From Micromonospora sp. C28SCA-DRY-2 (lineage in GTDB: Bacteria > Actinomycetota > Actinomycetes > Mycobacteriales > Micromonosporaceae), in NCBI RefSeq assembly GCF_030519475.1, contig NZ_JAUMKD010000004.1:211501-275500 (forward strand): a stretch of 64,000 nt of DNA, given 5' to 3'. The position numbers and the translations under genes are program-made. Under the pieces are notes generated by a model. It had not been told where the DNA came from, searched no databases, and saw nothing but the letters and a program-made list of their open reading frames with translations. Below are positions 42,412 to 49,951 of the stretch, in pieces. Every line of letters starts with the position of its first letter. Position 1 is the stretch's first letter.

Positions 42412-43599
42412 TCACTTGTCGATGTCGCCCACCACGAAGAACATCGAGCCGAGGATGGCGATCAGGTCGGGCACCAGGCAGCCCGGCAGCAGGGTGGCCA
42501 GTGCCTGCACGTTCGCGTACGAGGCGGTGCGCAGCTTGAGTCGCCACGGCGTCTTCTCGCCCCGGGAGACCAGGTAGTAGCCGTTGATCCCGAGCGGGTT
42601 CTCGGTCCAGGCGTAGGTGTGCCCCTCGGGCGCCTTGAGCACCTTGGGCAGCCGGGTGTTCACCGGCCCGGTCAGCCGGTCCACCCGGTCCAGGCACTGT
42701 TCGGCCAGGTCGAGCGAGACGTAGACCTGGTCGAGCAGCACCTCGAAGCGGGCGTGGCAGTCCCCGGCGGTCTTGGTCACCACCGGCACGTCGAGCTGGT
42801 CGTAGGCCAGGTAGGGCTCGTCGCGACGCAGGTCCAGGTCGAGCCCGGAGGCGCGGGCGACCGGGCCGGACGCGCCGAACGCGGCGGCGTCCGCGGCCGA
42901 CAGCACGCCGACGCCGACGGTACGGGCCAGGAAGATGTCGTTGCGCCGGATCAGGTTGTCCAGATCGGGCAGCCGCCGGCGTACCTCGCCGATCGCGGCG
43001 CGGGCCCGGCCGGTCCAGCCGGACGGCACCTCCTCCTTCAGGCCGCCGACCCGGTTGAACATGTAGTGGATCCGGCCGCCGGAGACCTCTTCCATCACCG
43101 CCTGGAGGGTCTCCCGCTCCCGGAAGGCGTAGAACATCGGGGTGATCGCGCCGATCTCCAGTGGGTACGAGCCGAGGAACATCAGGTGGTTGAGCACCCG
43201 GTTCAGCTCGGCCAGCGCCATCCGCAGCCAGGTCGCCCGCTCCGGCACCTCCATGCCCATCAGCCGCTCGACCGCGAGCACCACGCCCAGCTCGTTGGCG
43301 AACGCCGAGAGCCAGTCGTGCCGGTTGGCCAGCACGATGATCTGCCGGTAGTCGCGTACCTCGAAGAGCTTCTCGGCGCCCCGGTGCATGTAGCCGACGA
43401 TCGGCTCGGCCGAGACCACCCGTTCGCCGTCGAGCACCAGCCGCAGCCGGAGCACCCCGTGCGTGGAGGGGTGCTGCGGCCCGATGTTGAGCACCATGTC
43501 GGTGCCGAGCTGCTCCCCGCCGGTGCCCGCCACCAGGCCGGCCCCGGTGCCGACGGTCAGCTCGCGGAGGTCGCCGGCGTCCGTGGTCATGCCCGTCAT
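42412..43599 (-). CDS. nuoD: Stand-alone NADH-quinone oxidoreductase subunit D (49-kDa) homologue
   Basis: 395 residues from ATG 43599, which overlaps the methyltransferase stop as ATGA; ATG 43590 is an alternative. It retains the quinone-pocket motif GPQHPSTHGVLRL, then GYMHRGAEK, RHDWLSAF and the C-terminal LRTASYANVQALATLLPG...DLIAILGSMFFVVGDID. NuoD forms the quinone site of complex I at the membrane arm interface. No other nuo genes are present in the window, so this copy is isolated from a nuo operon. It may be a second copy or serve a related [NiFe]-hydrogenase-like module. Translational coupling to a MidA-family methyltransferase is notable. Confidence 0.9.
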   Translation of the reverse strand: MTGMTTDAGDLRELTVGTGAGLVAGTGGEQLGTDMVLNIGPQHPSTHGVLRLRLVLDGERVVSAEPIVGYMHRGAEKLFEVRDYRQIIVLANRHDWLSAFANELGVVLAVERLMGMEVPERATWLRMALAELNRVLNHLMFLGSYPLEIGAITPMFYAFRERETLQAVMEEVSGGRIHYMFNRVGGLKEEVPSGWTGRARAAIGEVRRRLPDLDNLIRRNDIFLARTVGVGVLSAADAAAFGASGPVARASGLDLDLRRDEPYLAYDQLDVPVVTKTAGDCHARFEVLLDQVYVSLDLAEQCLDRVDRLTGPVNTRLPKVLKAPEGHTYAWTENPLGINGYYLVSRGEKTPWRLKLRTASYANVQALATLLPGCLVPDLIAILGSMFFVVGDIDK

Positions 43600-45065
43600 C
43601 GTGCCATGAACGGCGCCGGGTCGATGCCGACCGGTTGCCGCAGCCACCAGTGCCCGCCGAGCCCGGCCGGGTCGGTCAACTCGGCCACCGCCGACGCGGC
43701 GGCCAGCGCCCGCACGTATCCGGCCGGGTCGCTGGCGGCCAGGCTCAGCGGCGGTCGGCCGCCGTCGGCCCCGAGCGCCCGCAACCCCTCCCGCTGCGAC
43801 CCCAGGGCGTACGCACACCCGGCGACCCGCTCACCGGCGGAGGCGACCGAGTCCATGGCGACGTGTGCGGTCACGTCACACGACCCGTCCGGCACCGGCG
43901 GCACCTGCCGCCCACCCCGGTACCCGGTCACCGTCCCGTCCACCGGCCTGCTCTCCCGCAGGTGCCCGTAGTCCACCGCCAACGCCAGCCCCCGGTCGAC
44001 TCTCCCGACCGCCTCGGCCCAGGCCGCGTCCCTGCTCCGACCGACCTCGGCCCGCGTGCCGATCTCGTGGTCACCGTGGGGGATTTCCGGGCAGCCCGGT
44101 CCGCTCCGGGCGGTCCGGCTTGATCCCTCCGCCGGCCGGGCTACCCGGAAACCCGACCCGGCCGAGCTGCGAGAGTCCGTCACGCTCGTCGGGAGAGCCG
44201 AGTCGCGGCCGGCGGGGGAGTCCGGCTCCGGGTCGGGGACCGGCCACCAGGTCGCGAGCCACTCGGCGTCCTCCGGGCCGACCGGACCACCCACGCTCTC
44301 CGCGCCGGTCAGCGGATCGACCAGCAGATAGCGCCAACCGTCGCCGGTGTGCACCGCCACGTCCAACGGCACGTTGTCGAGCCACTCGGTGGCCACTAGC
44401 AGCCCGACGATCCCGGGGGGAATCTCACCGGACCAGGCGATCTCGGTGGGCAGGTCATCGGGTCGGGGGGCAAGCTCGACAGCGGTGAGCCGCAACCGCC
44501 GAGCGAGCGGCTCCCGGCCGGCGATCCCGCCGGACGGCGATCCGAGCGATGCATCGGCGGAGGCAGCGGAAGACCCCGCATCGACGGCAGTGCCGGACTC
44601 GGAGAACCGTGCCGAACCCGCGGGTGCCGGCGGAGGAGAGCATGTCGGACCGACGGCGGGCGCAGGTTCAGCGGAGCGTGCCGGGCGGACGGCGGCCGGA
44701 GGAGTCGGGGTTTCCGGGGAGCCCGCCCGCGGAGGGATCAAGCCTGACCGCCCGGAGCGGGTGGGCTCCCCGGAAACCCCCACCGCGCCCCACCCGCCAC
44801 CGGAGGCGGCGGACCCGGCGGCGGCCAGCGTGGCGAGGGCCCGCAGCAGCTCACCGCGCCCCGCGCCGACGTCGACCACGTCCAGCCGGTCCGGGTGACC
44901 GAGGGCGGCGTCGACCTGGGCGACCAGGCGCAGCAGCGCGGCGGCGAACGCGGGCGAGGCGTGCACGCTGGTGCGGAAGTGGCCGGCCGGGCCGGGGCCG
45001 GAGACGAAGAAGCCGCCCGGCCCGTACAGCGCCCGGCTCATCGCGGCCCGCCACGGTATCGACAT
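43596..45065 (-). CDS. MidA/NDUFAF7-family SAM-dependent methyltransferase with low-complexity insertions
   Basis: 489 residues from ATG 45065; MSRALYG at 45041 is an alternative start. The family opening GGFFVSGPGPAGHFRTSVHASPAF and motif I VDVGAGRGELLRAL (about 62-75) are clear, with LLVATEWLDNVPLDVA as the usual post-motif. In mitochondria NDUFAF7 dimethylates an arginine of NDUFS2, the NuoD orthologue, and here nuoD is the coupled next gene. Two Pro/Ser-rich insertions (about 80-165 and 280-350) lengthen it well beyond the usual 320-400 residues. Each contains one copy of a 74-bp palindromic element read in frame. Activity is plausible but not certain. Confidence 0.82.
   Translation of the reverse strand: MSIPWRAAMSRALYGPGGFFVSGPGPAGHFRTSVHASPAFAAALLRLVAQVDAALGHPDRLDVVDVGAGRGELLRALATLAAAGSAASGGGWGAVGVSGEPTRSGRSGLIPPRAGSPETPTPPAAVRPARSAEPAPAVGPTCSPPPAPAGSARFSESGTAVDAGSSAASADASLGSPSGGIAGREPLARRLRLTAVELAPRPDDLPTEIAWSGEIPPGIVGLLVATEWLDNVPLDVAVHTGDGWRYLLVDPLTGAESVGGPVGPEDAEWLATWWPVPDPEPDSPAGRDSALPTSVTDSRSSAGSGFRVARPAEGSSRTARSGPGCPEIPHGDHEIGTRAEVGRSRDAAWAEAVGRVDRGLALAVDYGHLRESRPVDGTVTGYRGGRQVPPVPDGSCDVTAHVAMDSVASAGERVAGCAYALGSQREGLRALGADGGRPPLSLAASDPAGYVRALAAASAVAELTDPAGLGGHWWLRQPVGIDPAPFMAR
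44081..44154. repeat. 74-bp imperfect palindromic element, copy A (inside the methyltransferase gene)
   Basis: Outer arms of about 19 bp (GATTTCCGGGCAGCCCGG-like left, complementary right arm ending CCCGGAAACCC) enclose a core containing GGCTTGATCCCTCC. The core and ends match copy B at 44707-44780 in the opposite orientation. It is translated in frame in the host gene. Confidence 0.7.
44707..44780. repeat. 74-bp palindromic element, copy B (inside the methyltransferase gene)
   Basis: 24-bp arms (44707-44730 and 44757-44780) pair with one mismatch; both begin GGGGTTTCCGGGGAGCCC when read inward. The core CGGAGGGATCAAGCC is shared with copy A in inverted orientation. Same length as copy A, and no stop is introduced in the host frame. 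Confidence 0.75.
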
Positions 45066-45118
45066 CAGTTCATCCCACGTTCAGCGTGCGTCACCGTGCC
45101 GACCCTACGGTCACCGGC

Positions 45119-46390
45119 ATGAGACGACTCCTCATCCCCGCCCTGGCGGTCGTACCGCTGCTGCTGGCCGGCGCCCCCGCGGCCGCCGCGCCGGAAGCGC
45201 CGCGCCCGGTGCGGGCGGCGACCGAGACCCCCTCGCTCTACGACGACGAGGCCGGCGGGGACGCCGACGCCGACGACCCGGCGATCTGGGTCCACCCGAC
45301 CGACCGGGCCGGGAGTCTGGTCATCGCCACCGCCAAGAACGGCGGCCTGCGGGTGTACGACCTGCGGGCCCGGGAGCGACAGGTGATCGCCACCCCGCCG
45401 CCACCCGGCCCGGGCGACGAGGCCGGCCGGTTCAACAACGTCGACCTGGTCACCGGGTTCCGGCTCGGCGGGCGGCGGGTCGACCTGGCGGTGGTCACCG
45501 ACCGGGGCCGGGACCACCTGCGGTTCTACCGGATCGACCCGGCCACCCGCCGGCTGACCGACGTCACCGCGCCGGACGTGCCGTACGCGTTCAGTCGCGA
45601 CCAGGCCGAGGTCAACGCGCAGCGGACCGCGTACGGGCTGGGCACCTTCACCGACCGTGACGGTGCCGCGTACGCCGTGGTGAGCCGCCGCAGCACCCCG
45701 GAGGTGGGGGTGTTCCGGTTGGTCGAGCGGGCCGGCCGGGTCTCCTACCGGCCGGTGGACCGGCTCACCCTGCCCGCGACGTTCACCCTGCCGGACGGCA
45801 GCCGCTGGTCGCCGTGCACCGACCCGGGCGACGGGCCGCAGGTGGAGGGGACCGTGGTGGACCCGGACACCGGCGTGGTGCACCTGGCTCAGGAGAAGGT
45901 CGGGCTCTGGCGTACCCGGCTGGTGGGTGGCCGGTTCGCCGGCGCGCCGGTCCCGGTCGAGCGGGTCCGCGAGTACGGCGTGCCGGCGGCGTACGACGCC
46001 GAGGAGGAGGACTGCGTGACCGACTACCCGGCCGATCCCGGGTTCGGTGGCCGGATCGCCCAGGACGTGGAGGGGCTCACCATCTACCGGACCGGCCGGT
46101 CGACCGGCACCCTGGTGGTGTCCAGCCAGGGCGACGACACCTTCTACACGTACGACCGGCGCACCGGCCGGCCGACCGGGCGGTTCGCCGTCGTCGACGG
46201 CCGGGTCGACGGCTCGCAGGAATGCGACGGCGCGGCCGTGGTGGCCACCCCGCTGCCCGGCTTCCCCGGTGGCCTGCTGGTGGTGCACGACGGCCGGAAC
46301 ACCCCGGCGACCCCGGGTGAGGACGGCGAGGCCCGGACCGACACGAACTTCAAGTTCCTGGACGCCGGTTTCCTGCGCCCGACCCGCTGA
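45119..46390 (+). CDS. Secreted beta-propeller phytase (3-phytase family)
   Basis: 423 residues from ATG 45119. A signal peptide (1-25, ending AAAAP) directs export. The beta-propeller phytase signatures are present: DADDPAIWVHPTD, AGRFNNVDL, DRGRDHLRFYRI, an acidic AEEEDCV insert, and DVEGLTIY then SSQGDDTFYTY. Such enzymes need calcium and release phosphate from phytate outside the cell. TACGGT starts 13 nt before the ATG and there is no Shine-Dalgarno sequence, so it may be leaderless. It diverges from the methyltransferase gene with only 53 bp between starts. Confidence 0.92.
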   Translation: MRRLLIPALAVVPLLLAGAPAAAAPEAPRPVRAATETPSLYDDEAGGDADADDPAIWVHPTDRAGSLVIATAKNGGLRVYDLRARERQVIATPPPPGPGDEAGRFNNVDLVTGFRLGGRRVDLAVVTDRGRDHLRFYRIDPATRRLTDVTAPDVPYAFSRDQAEVNAQRTAYGLGTFTDRDGAAYAVVSRRSTPEVGVFRLVERAGRVSYRPVDRLTLPATFTLPDGSRWSPCTDPGDGPQVEGTVVDPDTGVVHLAQEKVGLWRTRLVGGRFAGAPVPVERVREYGVPAAYDAEEEDCVTDYPADPGFGGRIAQDVEGLTIYRTGRSTGTLVVSSQGDDTFYTYDRRTGRPTGRFAVVDGRVDGSQECDGAAVVATPLPGFPGGLLVVHDGRNTPATPGEDGEARTDTNFKFLDAGFLRPTR

Positions 46391-46402
46391 ATCCCGGCGC
46401 AC

Positions 46403-46436
46403 ACCGGGCCGCTCCGCGCCACCGGAGCGGCCCGGT
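46403..46436. terminator. Hairpin terminator after phytase gene
   Basis: Perfect 14-bp stem (46403-46416 with 46423-46436) and a 6-base loop, 12 bases after the stop. Confidence 0.65.
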
Positions 46437-46537
46437 CGCCCGCTTGGTGAAGGTTTTCACACATCCTGTTTCGGCATCGTTGCCCCGGCGCATACTTGCG
46501 GCGACCGGTACCCCTTCTCGAGGACTGGATCGTTGCC

Positions 46538-47503
46538 ATGAGCGCACCGCTGCGCCCGCGTCCGGGCGCCCCGCGCAGGGCCGCCGCACAGTCGGCCGGC
46601 GCCCCGGCCGCCACCCCCCGCTTCCTCACCGTCGGCGTCATCGGCGCCGGTCGGGTCGGCGCCGTGCTCGGCGCGGCGCTGGCCGCCGCCGGTCACCGGG
46701 TGGTCGCCGCGGCCGGTGTCTCCGGCGCCAGCCGCGCCCGGCTGGCCCTGCTGCTCCCCGGCGTGCCCCGCCGCTCCGCCACCTCGGTGGCCCGGGCGGC
46801 CACCGACCTGCTGCTGCTCGCCGTCCCGGACGACGCGCTGGCCGGGGTGGTCGCCGGCCTGGCCGAGAGTGGCGCGCTCCGCCCCGGCCAGGTGGTCGCG
46901 CACACCTCCGGCGCGCACGGGCTGGCCGTGCTGGCCCCGGCCGCGGCCGTCGGTGCCCGGCCGCTGGCCCTGCACCCCGCGATGACCTTCACCGGTACGC
47001 CGGACGACCTCGGCCGGCTGGCCGGCATCTCGTACGGGGTGACCGCGCCGGCCGAACTGCGCCCGCTGGCCGCCCGGCTGGTCGCCGACCTCGGCGGGGT
47101 GCCCGAGTGGGTGGGCGAGGCGGACCGGCCGCTCTACCACGCGGCGCTGGCGCACGGCGCCAACCACCTGGTGACCCTGGTCAACGAGGCGGCCGACCGG
47201 CTGCGCGACGCCGGGGTGGCCCAGCCGGAGAAGGTGCTCGCCCCGCTGCTGCGGGCCGCCCTGGAGAACGCGCTGCGGCTCGGCGACGACGCGCTGACCG
47301 GCCCGGTGTCCCGGGGCGACGCCGGCACCGTGGAGCGGCACCTGGCCCGGCTGGCGGCCACCGCGCCGGAGTCGGTCGCACCGTACCTGGCGCTGGCCCG
47401 ACGCACCGCGGACCGGGCCATCGCGGCCGGCCGGTTGCGCCCGGTCGACGCGGAGTCGCTGCTCGGCGTGCTGGCCGGCACGGCGCGGGAGGTGGCCGCG
47501 TGA
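46538..47503 (+). CDS. Rossmann-fold/DUF2520 protein linked to pantothenate genes
   Basis: 321 residues from ATG 46538. The N-terminal NAD(P)-binding motif VGVIGAGRVGAVLGAAL (about 31-47) is followed by a C-terminal DUF2520 helical domain (about 170-320), giving the overall look of a ketopantoate or pyrroline-carboxylate reductase. The family precedes panC in many actinobacteria (Rv3603c, from memory). It may supply a reductase step for pantothenate, but no reaction is established to my knowledge. It is bridged to panC by a 13-codon mini-ORF with coupled stops and starts. Confidence 0.88.
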   Translation: MSAPLRPRPGAPRRAAAQSAGAPAATPRFLTVGVIGAGRVGAVLGAALAAAGHRVVAAAGVSGASRARLALLLPGVPRRSATSVARAATDLLLLAVPDDALAGVVAGLAESGALRPGQVVAHTSGAHGLAVLAPAAAVGARPLALHPAMTFTGTPDDLGRLAGISYGVTAPAELRPLAARLVADLGGVPEWVGEADRPLYHAALAHGANHLVTLVNEAADRLRDAGVAQPEKVLAPLLRAALENALRLGDDALTGPVSRGDAGTVERHLARLAATAPESVAPYLALARRTADRAIAAGRLRPVDAESLLGVLAGTAREVAA

Positions 47504-47538
47504 GCGAGCAGGTGACGACCGGCGGAGGTGCCGCGTGA
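47500..47538 (+). CDS. 12-residue bridging mini-ORF (MSEQVTTGGGAA)
   Basis: The GTG overlaps the DUF2520 stop (GTGA) and its TGA overlaps the panC GTG (GTGA). It carries GGAGG, the ribosome-binding site of panC. Same layout as the bridges at 20235-20276 and 33936-34019. Probably a coupling spacer. Confidence 0.35.
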   Translation: MSEQVTTGGGAA

Positions 47539-48383
47539 CGGAACTGGTGCACACCCGCGCCGAGTTGGCCGCGGCGCGCGGCGGGCTCAAGGGCACCGTG
47601 GGCGTGGTGATGACCATGGGCGCCCTGCACTCGGGGCACGAGGAGCTGCTGCGGGCCGCCCGGGAGCGGGCCGACCACGTGCTGGTCACCATCTTCGTGA
47701 ACCCGTTGCAGTTCGGGCCGAACGAGGACTTCGACCGCTATCCGCGCACCCTCGACGCCGATCTGGAGATTTGCCGGCGGGCCGGTGCCGACCTGGTCTT
47801 CGCCCCCTCGGTGGCGGAGATGTACCCGGACGGCCAGCCCCGGGTCCGGGTCAACCCGGGCCAGCTCGGCGAGGACCTGGAGGGGCACAGCCGGCCCGGC
47901 TTCTTCCACGGGGTGCTCACCGTGGTGCTGAAGCTGTTCCAGCTGACCCGGCCCGACCTGGCGTTCTTCGGCGAGAAGGACTACCAGCAGCTGACCCTGG
48001 TGCGGCGGATGGCCCGGGACCTCGACGTGCCGGTCGAGGTGGTCGGCGTGCCGACCGTCCGGGAGCCGGACGGGCTGGCGCTGTCCAGCCGCAACCGCTA
48101 CCTCTCGCCGAGCGAGCGGCAGGCCGCGCTGAGCCTCTCGGCGGCGCTGCGGGCCGGTGCGGAGGCCGCCGACCGCGGGCTGGACGCGGGCGCCGTGCTG
48201 GCCGCCGCGCACGCCGGGTTCGGCGCCGGTACGCCCGGCGCGCGGCTGGACTACCTGGTGCTCACCGACCCGGACCTGGAGCCGGGACCGGTCGCCGGCC
48301 CGGCCCGGCTGCTCATCGCGGCCTGGGTCGGCGACACCCGGCTCATCGACAACACGGCGATCCGGCTCGCCCCGCGATCCTGA
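47535..48383 (+). CDS. panC: Pantothenate synthetase
   Basis: 282 residues from GTG 47535. Signatures are MTMGALHSGH (ATP-binding HxGH class), VNPLQFGPNEDFDRYPR, FFGEKDYQQL and the KMSKS-like SSRNRYLS. It condenses pantoate with beta-alanine using ATP. Beta-alanine comes from PanD, encoded 31 bp downstream, so the two genes form the terminal pantothenate module. Confidence 0.97.
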   Translation: MTELVHTRAELAAARGGLKGTVGVVMTMGALHSGHEELLRAARERADHVLVTIFVNPLQFGPNEDFDRYPRTLDADLEICRRAGADLVFAPSVAEMYPDGQPRVRVNPGQLGEDLEGHSRPGFFHGVLTVVLKLFQLTRPDLAFFGEKDYQQLTLVRRMARDLDVPVEVVGVPTVREPDGLALSSRNRYLSPSERQAALSLSAALRAGAEAADRGLDAGAVLAAAHAGFGAGTPGARLDYLVLTDPDLEPGPVAGPARLLIAAWVGDTRLIDNTAIRLAPRS

Positions 48384-48414
48384 ACCCCACCACGTACGCG
48401 TGAAAGGCACCCCG

Positions 48415-48837
48415 ATGCTGCGGACCATGCTCAAGTCGAAGATCCACCGGGCCACGGTGACCCAGGCCGACCTGCACTACGTCGGCTCGGTGACGGTGGA
48501 CCAGGATCTGCTGGACGCCGCGGACCTGCTCCCCGGCGAGCAGGTGGCGATCGTGGACATCACCAACGGCGCCCGGCTGGAGACGTACGTCATCCCCGGC
48601 GAGCGGGGCAGCGGGGTGATCGGCATCAACGGCGCCGCCGCGCACCTGGTCCACCCCGGTGACCTGGTCATCCTGATCTCGTACGGGCAGATGGACGACG
48701 CGGAGGCCCGCGCGTACCAGCCGCGGGTGGTGCACGTGGACGCCGACAACCGGGTGATCGAGCTGGGCGCCGACCCGGCCGGGGTGGCCCCGGGCATGGT
48801 CGGCGACCCGGTGCCCAGCCCGTTCGCCGCCGTCTGA
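48415..48837 (+). CDS. panD: Aspartate 1-decarboxylase (pyruvoyl enzyme)
   Basis: 140 residues from ATG 48415 (GAAAGG upstream). The self-processing site Gly24-Ser25 (YVGSVTVD) yields the pyruvoyl group at Ser25. LKSKIHRATVTQADL and GVIGINGAAAHLVHPGD are family hallmarks. It makes beta-alanine for PanC. The C-terminal tail after about residue 115 is longer than in E. coli, as in other actinobacteria. Confidence 0.97.
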   Translation: MLRTMLKSKIHRATVTQADLHYVGSVTVDQDLLDAADLLPGEQVAIVDITNGARLETYVIPGERGSGVIGINGAAAHLVHPGDLVILISYGQMDDAEARAYQPRVVHVDADNRVIELGADPAGVAPGMVGDPVPSPFAAV

Positions 48838-48980
48838 GCCGTTCCGGCCCGGCGGTCCGGCCGCCGCCGTCCCGCCGCCGGGCGGTTTCCGGCCCCGCCT
48901 CCGGTCTGTTACCGGAAGGTCATTTCTGGTTACCCTGAGCACATCGTCGGAAGACGGTCGGTGGTTGGGGGAGGCCGCGG

Positions 48981-49877
48981 ATGCGCCGTGCGATGACCAC
49001 CCGGCTCGCGGCGGTCGTCACGGCCGTCCTGCTGTCCGGCTGCGCCGGCGCCGGTGGGCTCGACGGCGACCTGGTCGACGACTGGGCCGCCCTGCCCGCG
49101 CCGGGGCCGTTCACCCCGGCCGCCGGGCTCTGCCACGAGGCGGACTTCACCGACGTGGTGCCGTTGTCGGCGTACCAGCCGGTGGACTGCGCCGCCCCGC
49201 ACCGGGTGGAGACCGTGCACGTCGGCGCGTTCCCGGCCGCCCGGACGACCCCGCCGGCCAGCGGCTCGACCGAGCTGCGCGGCGCGTTCGCCGAGTGCGA
49301 CGGGAAGGCCAGCGAGTACGTCGGCGACGAGTGGCGGGCCGGTCGGCTGCGGCTGGCGGTGGCGATCCCGTCCGGGCCCGGCTGGGCGGCCGGCTCCCGC
49401 TGGTTCCGCTGCGACCTGACCGAACTGACCACTGTCGAGGCGGCGGCCCGCGTGGTGACCCGCACCGGCAGCCTGCGCGACGCGCTGCGCGGGGTCTCCC
49501 CGCTGCGGCTGGGCTGCCAGCAGACCCGCGGCGGCCGGGGCGGCGCCGTGCAGACGTTGCTCCCGGTGGAGTGCGCCACCCGGCACGACGCCGAGTTCGT
49601 CGGGGTGTGGCGGGCGCCGGACGTGCCGTACCCGAGCCGGGACGCCGACTGGGTGCCGCTCTACACCGGCTGCCGCTCCGTCCTCGCCCGGTACGTCGGC
49701 GTGCCGGACGACGCGGACCTGCGCTTCCGCAGCGGGGTGGTGGTCCGCCCGCCGGGCCCCGGGCGCTGGCGGGTGGGCGACCGGGGGGTCCGCTGCCACC
49801 TCTGGCTCAGCGACCGTACGGTGACCGGCTCCCTCAAGGGCGCCGGTCCGGCCGGCCTGCCGGTGCGCATCCGGTAG
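48981..49877 (+). CDS. Septum-formation-family lipoprotein
   Basis: 298 residues from ATG 48981. Lipobox LLSGC (about residue 21) after a short signal makes it an outer-face lipoprotein. Two internal repeats (about 50-130 and 175-255) share C...V.C...H..E..HVG/FVG...C, the pattern of the Septum_form domain of actinobacterial cell-surface proteins. Eight or more cysteines in pairs suggest disulfides. Direct role in septation is not established. It stands between panD and nadB, an extra gene relative to the mycobacterial order. Confidence 0.78.
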   Translation: MRRAMTTRLAAVVTAVLLSGCAGAGGLDGDLVDDWAALPAPGPFTPAAGLCHEADFTDVVPLSAYQPVDCAAPHRVETVHVGAFPAARTTPPASGSTELRGAFAECDGKASEYVGDEWRAGRLRLAVAIPSGPGWAAGSRWFRCDLTELTTVEAAARVVTRTGSLRDALRGVSPLRLGCQQTRGGRGGAVQTLLPVECATRHDAEFVGVWRAPDVPYPSRDADWVPLYTGCRSVLARYVGVPDDADLRFRSGVVVRPPGPGRWRVGDRGVRCHLWLSDRTVTGSLKGAGPAGLPVRIR

Positions 49878-49951
49878 CGGGACGGGGTAGCTCAAACCAC
49901 TCGTCCCGCCCCCGCCGCCCGGCGCGAGGGGCGTTCGGGTTGACTGGGGGC

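Noticed and set aside
44081..44780. Insertion sequence remnants in the methyltransferase gene
   Set aside because: The copies are 74-bp palindromes without transposase or typical IS ends; reported as repeats instead.
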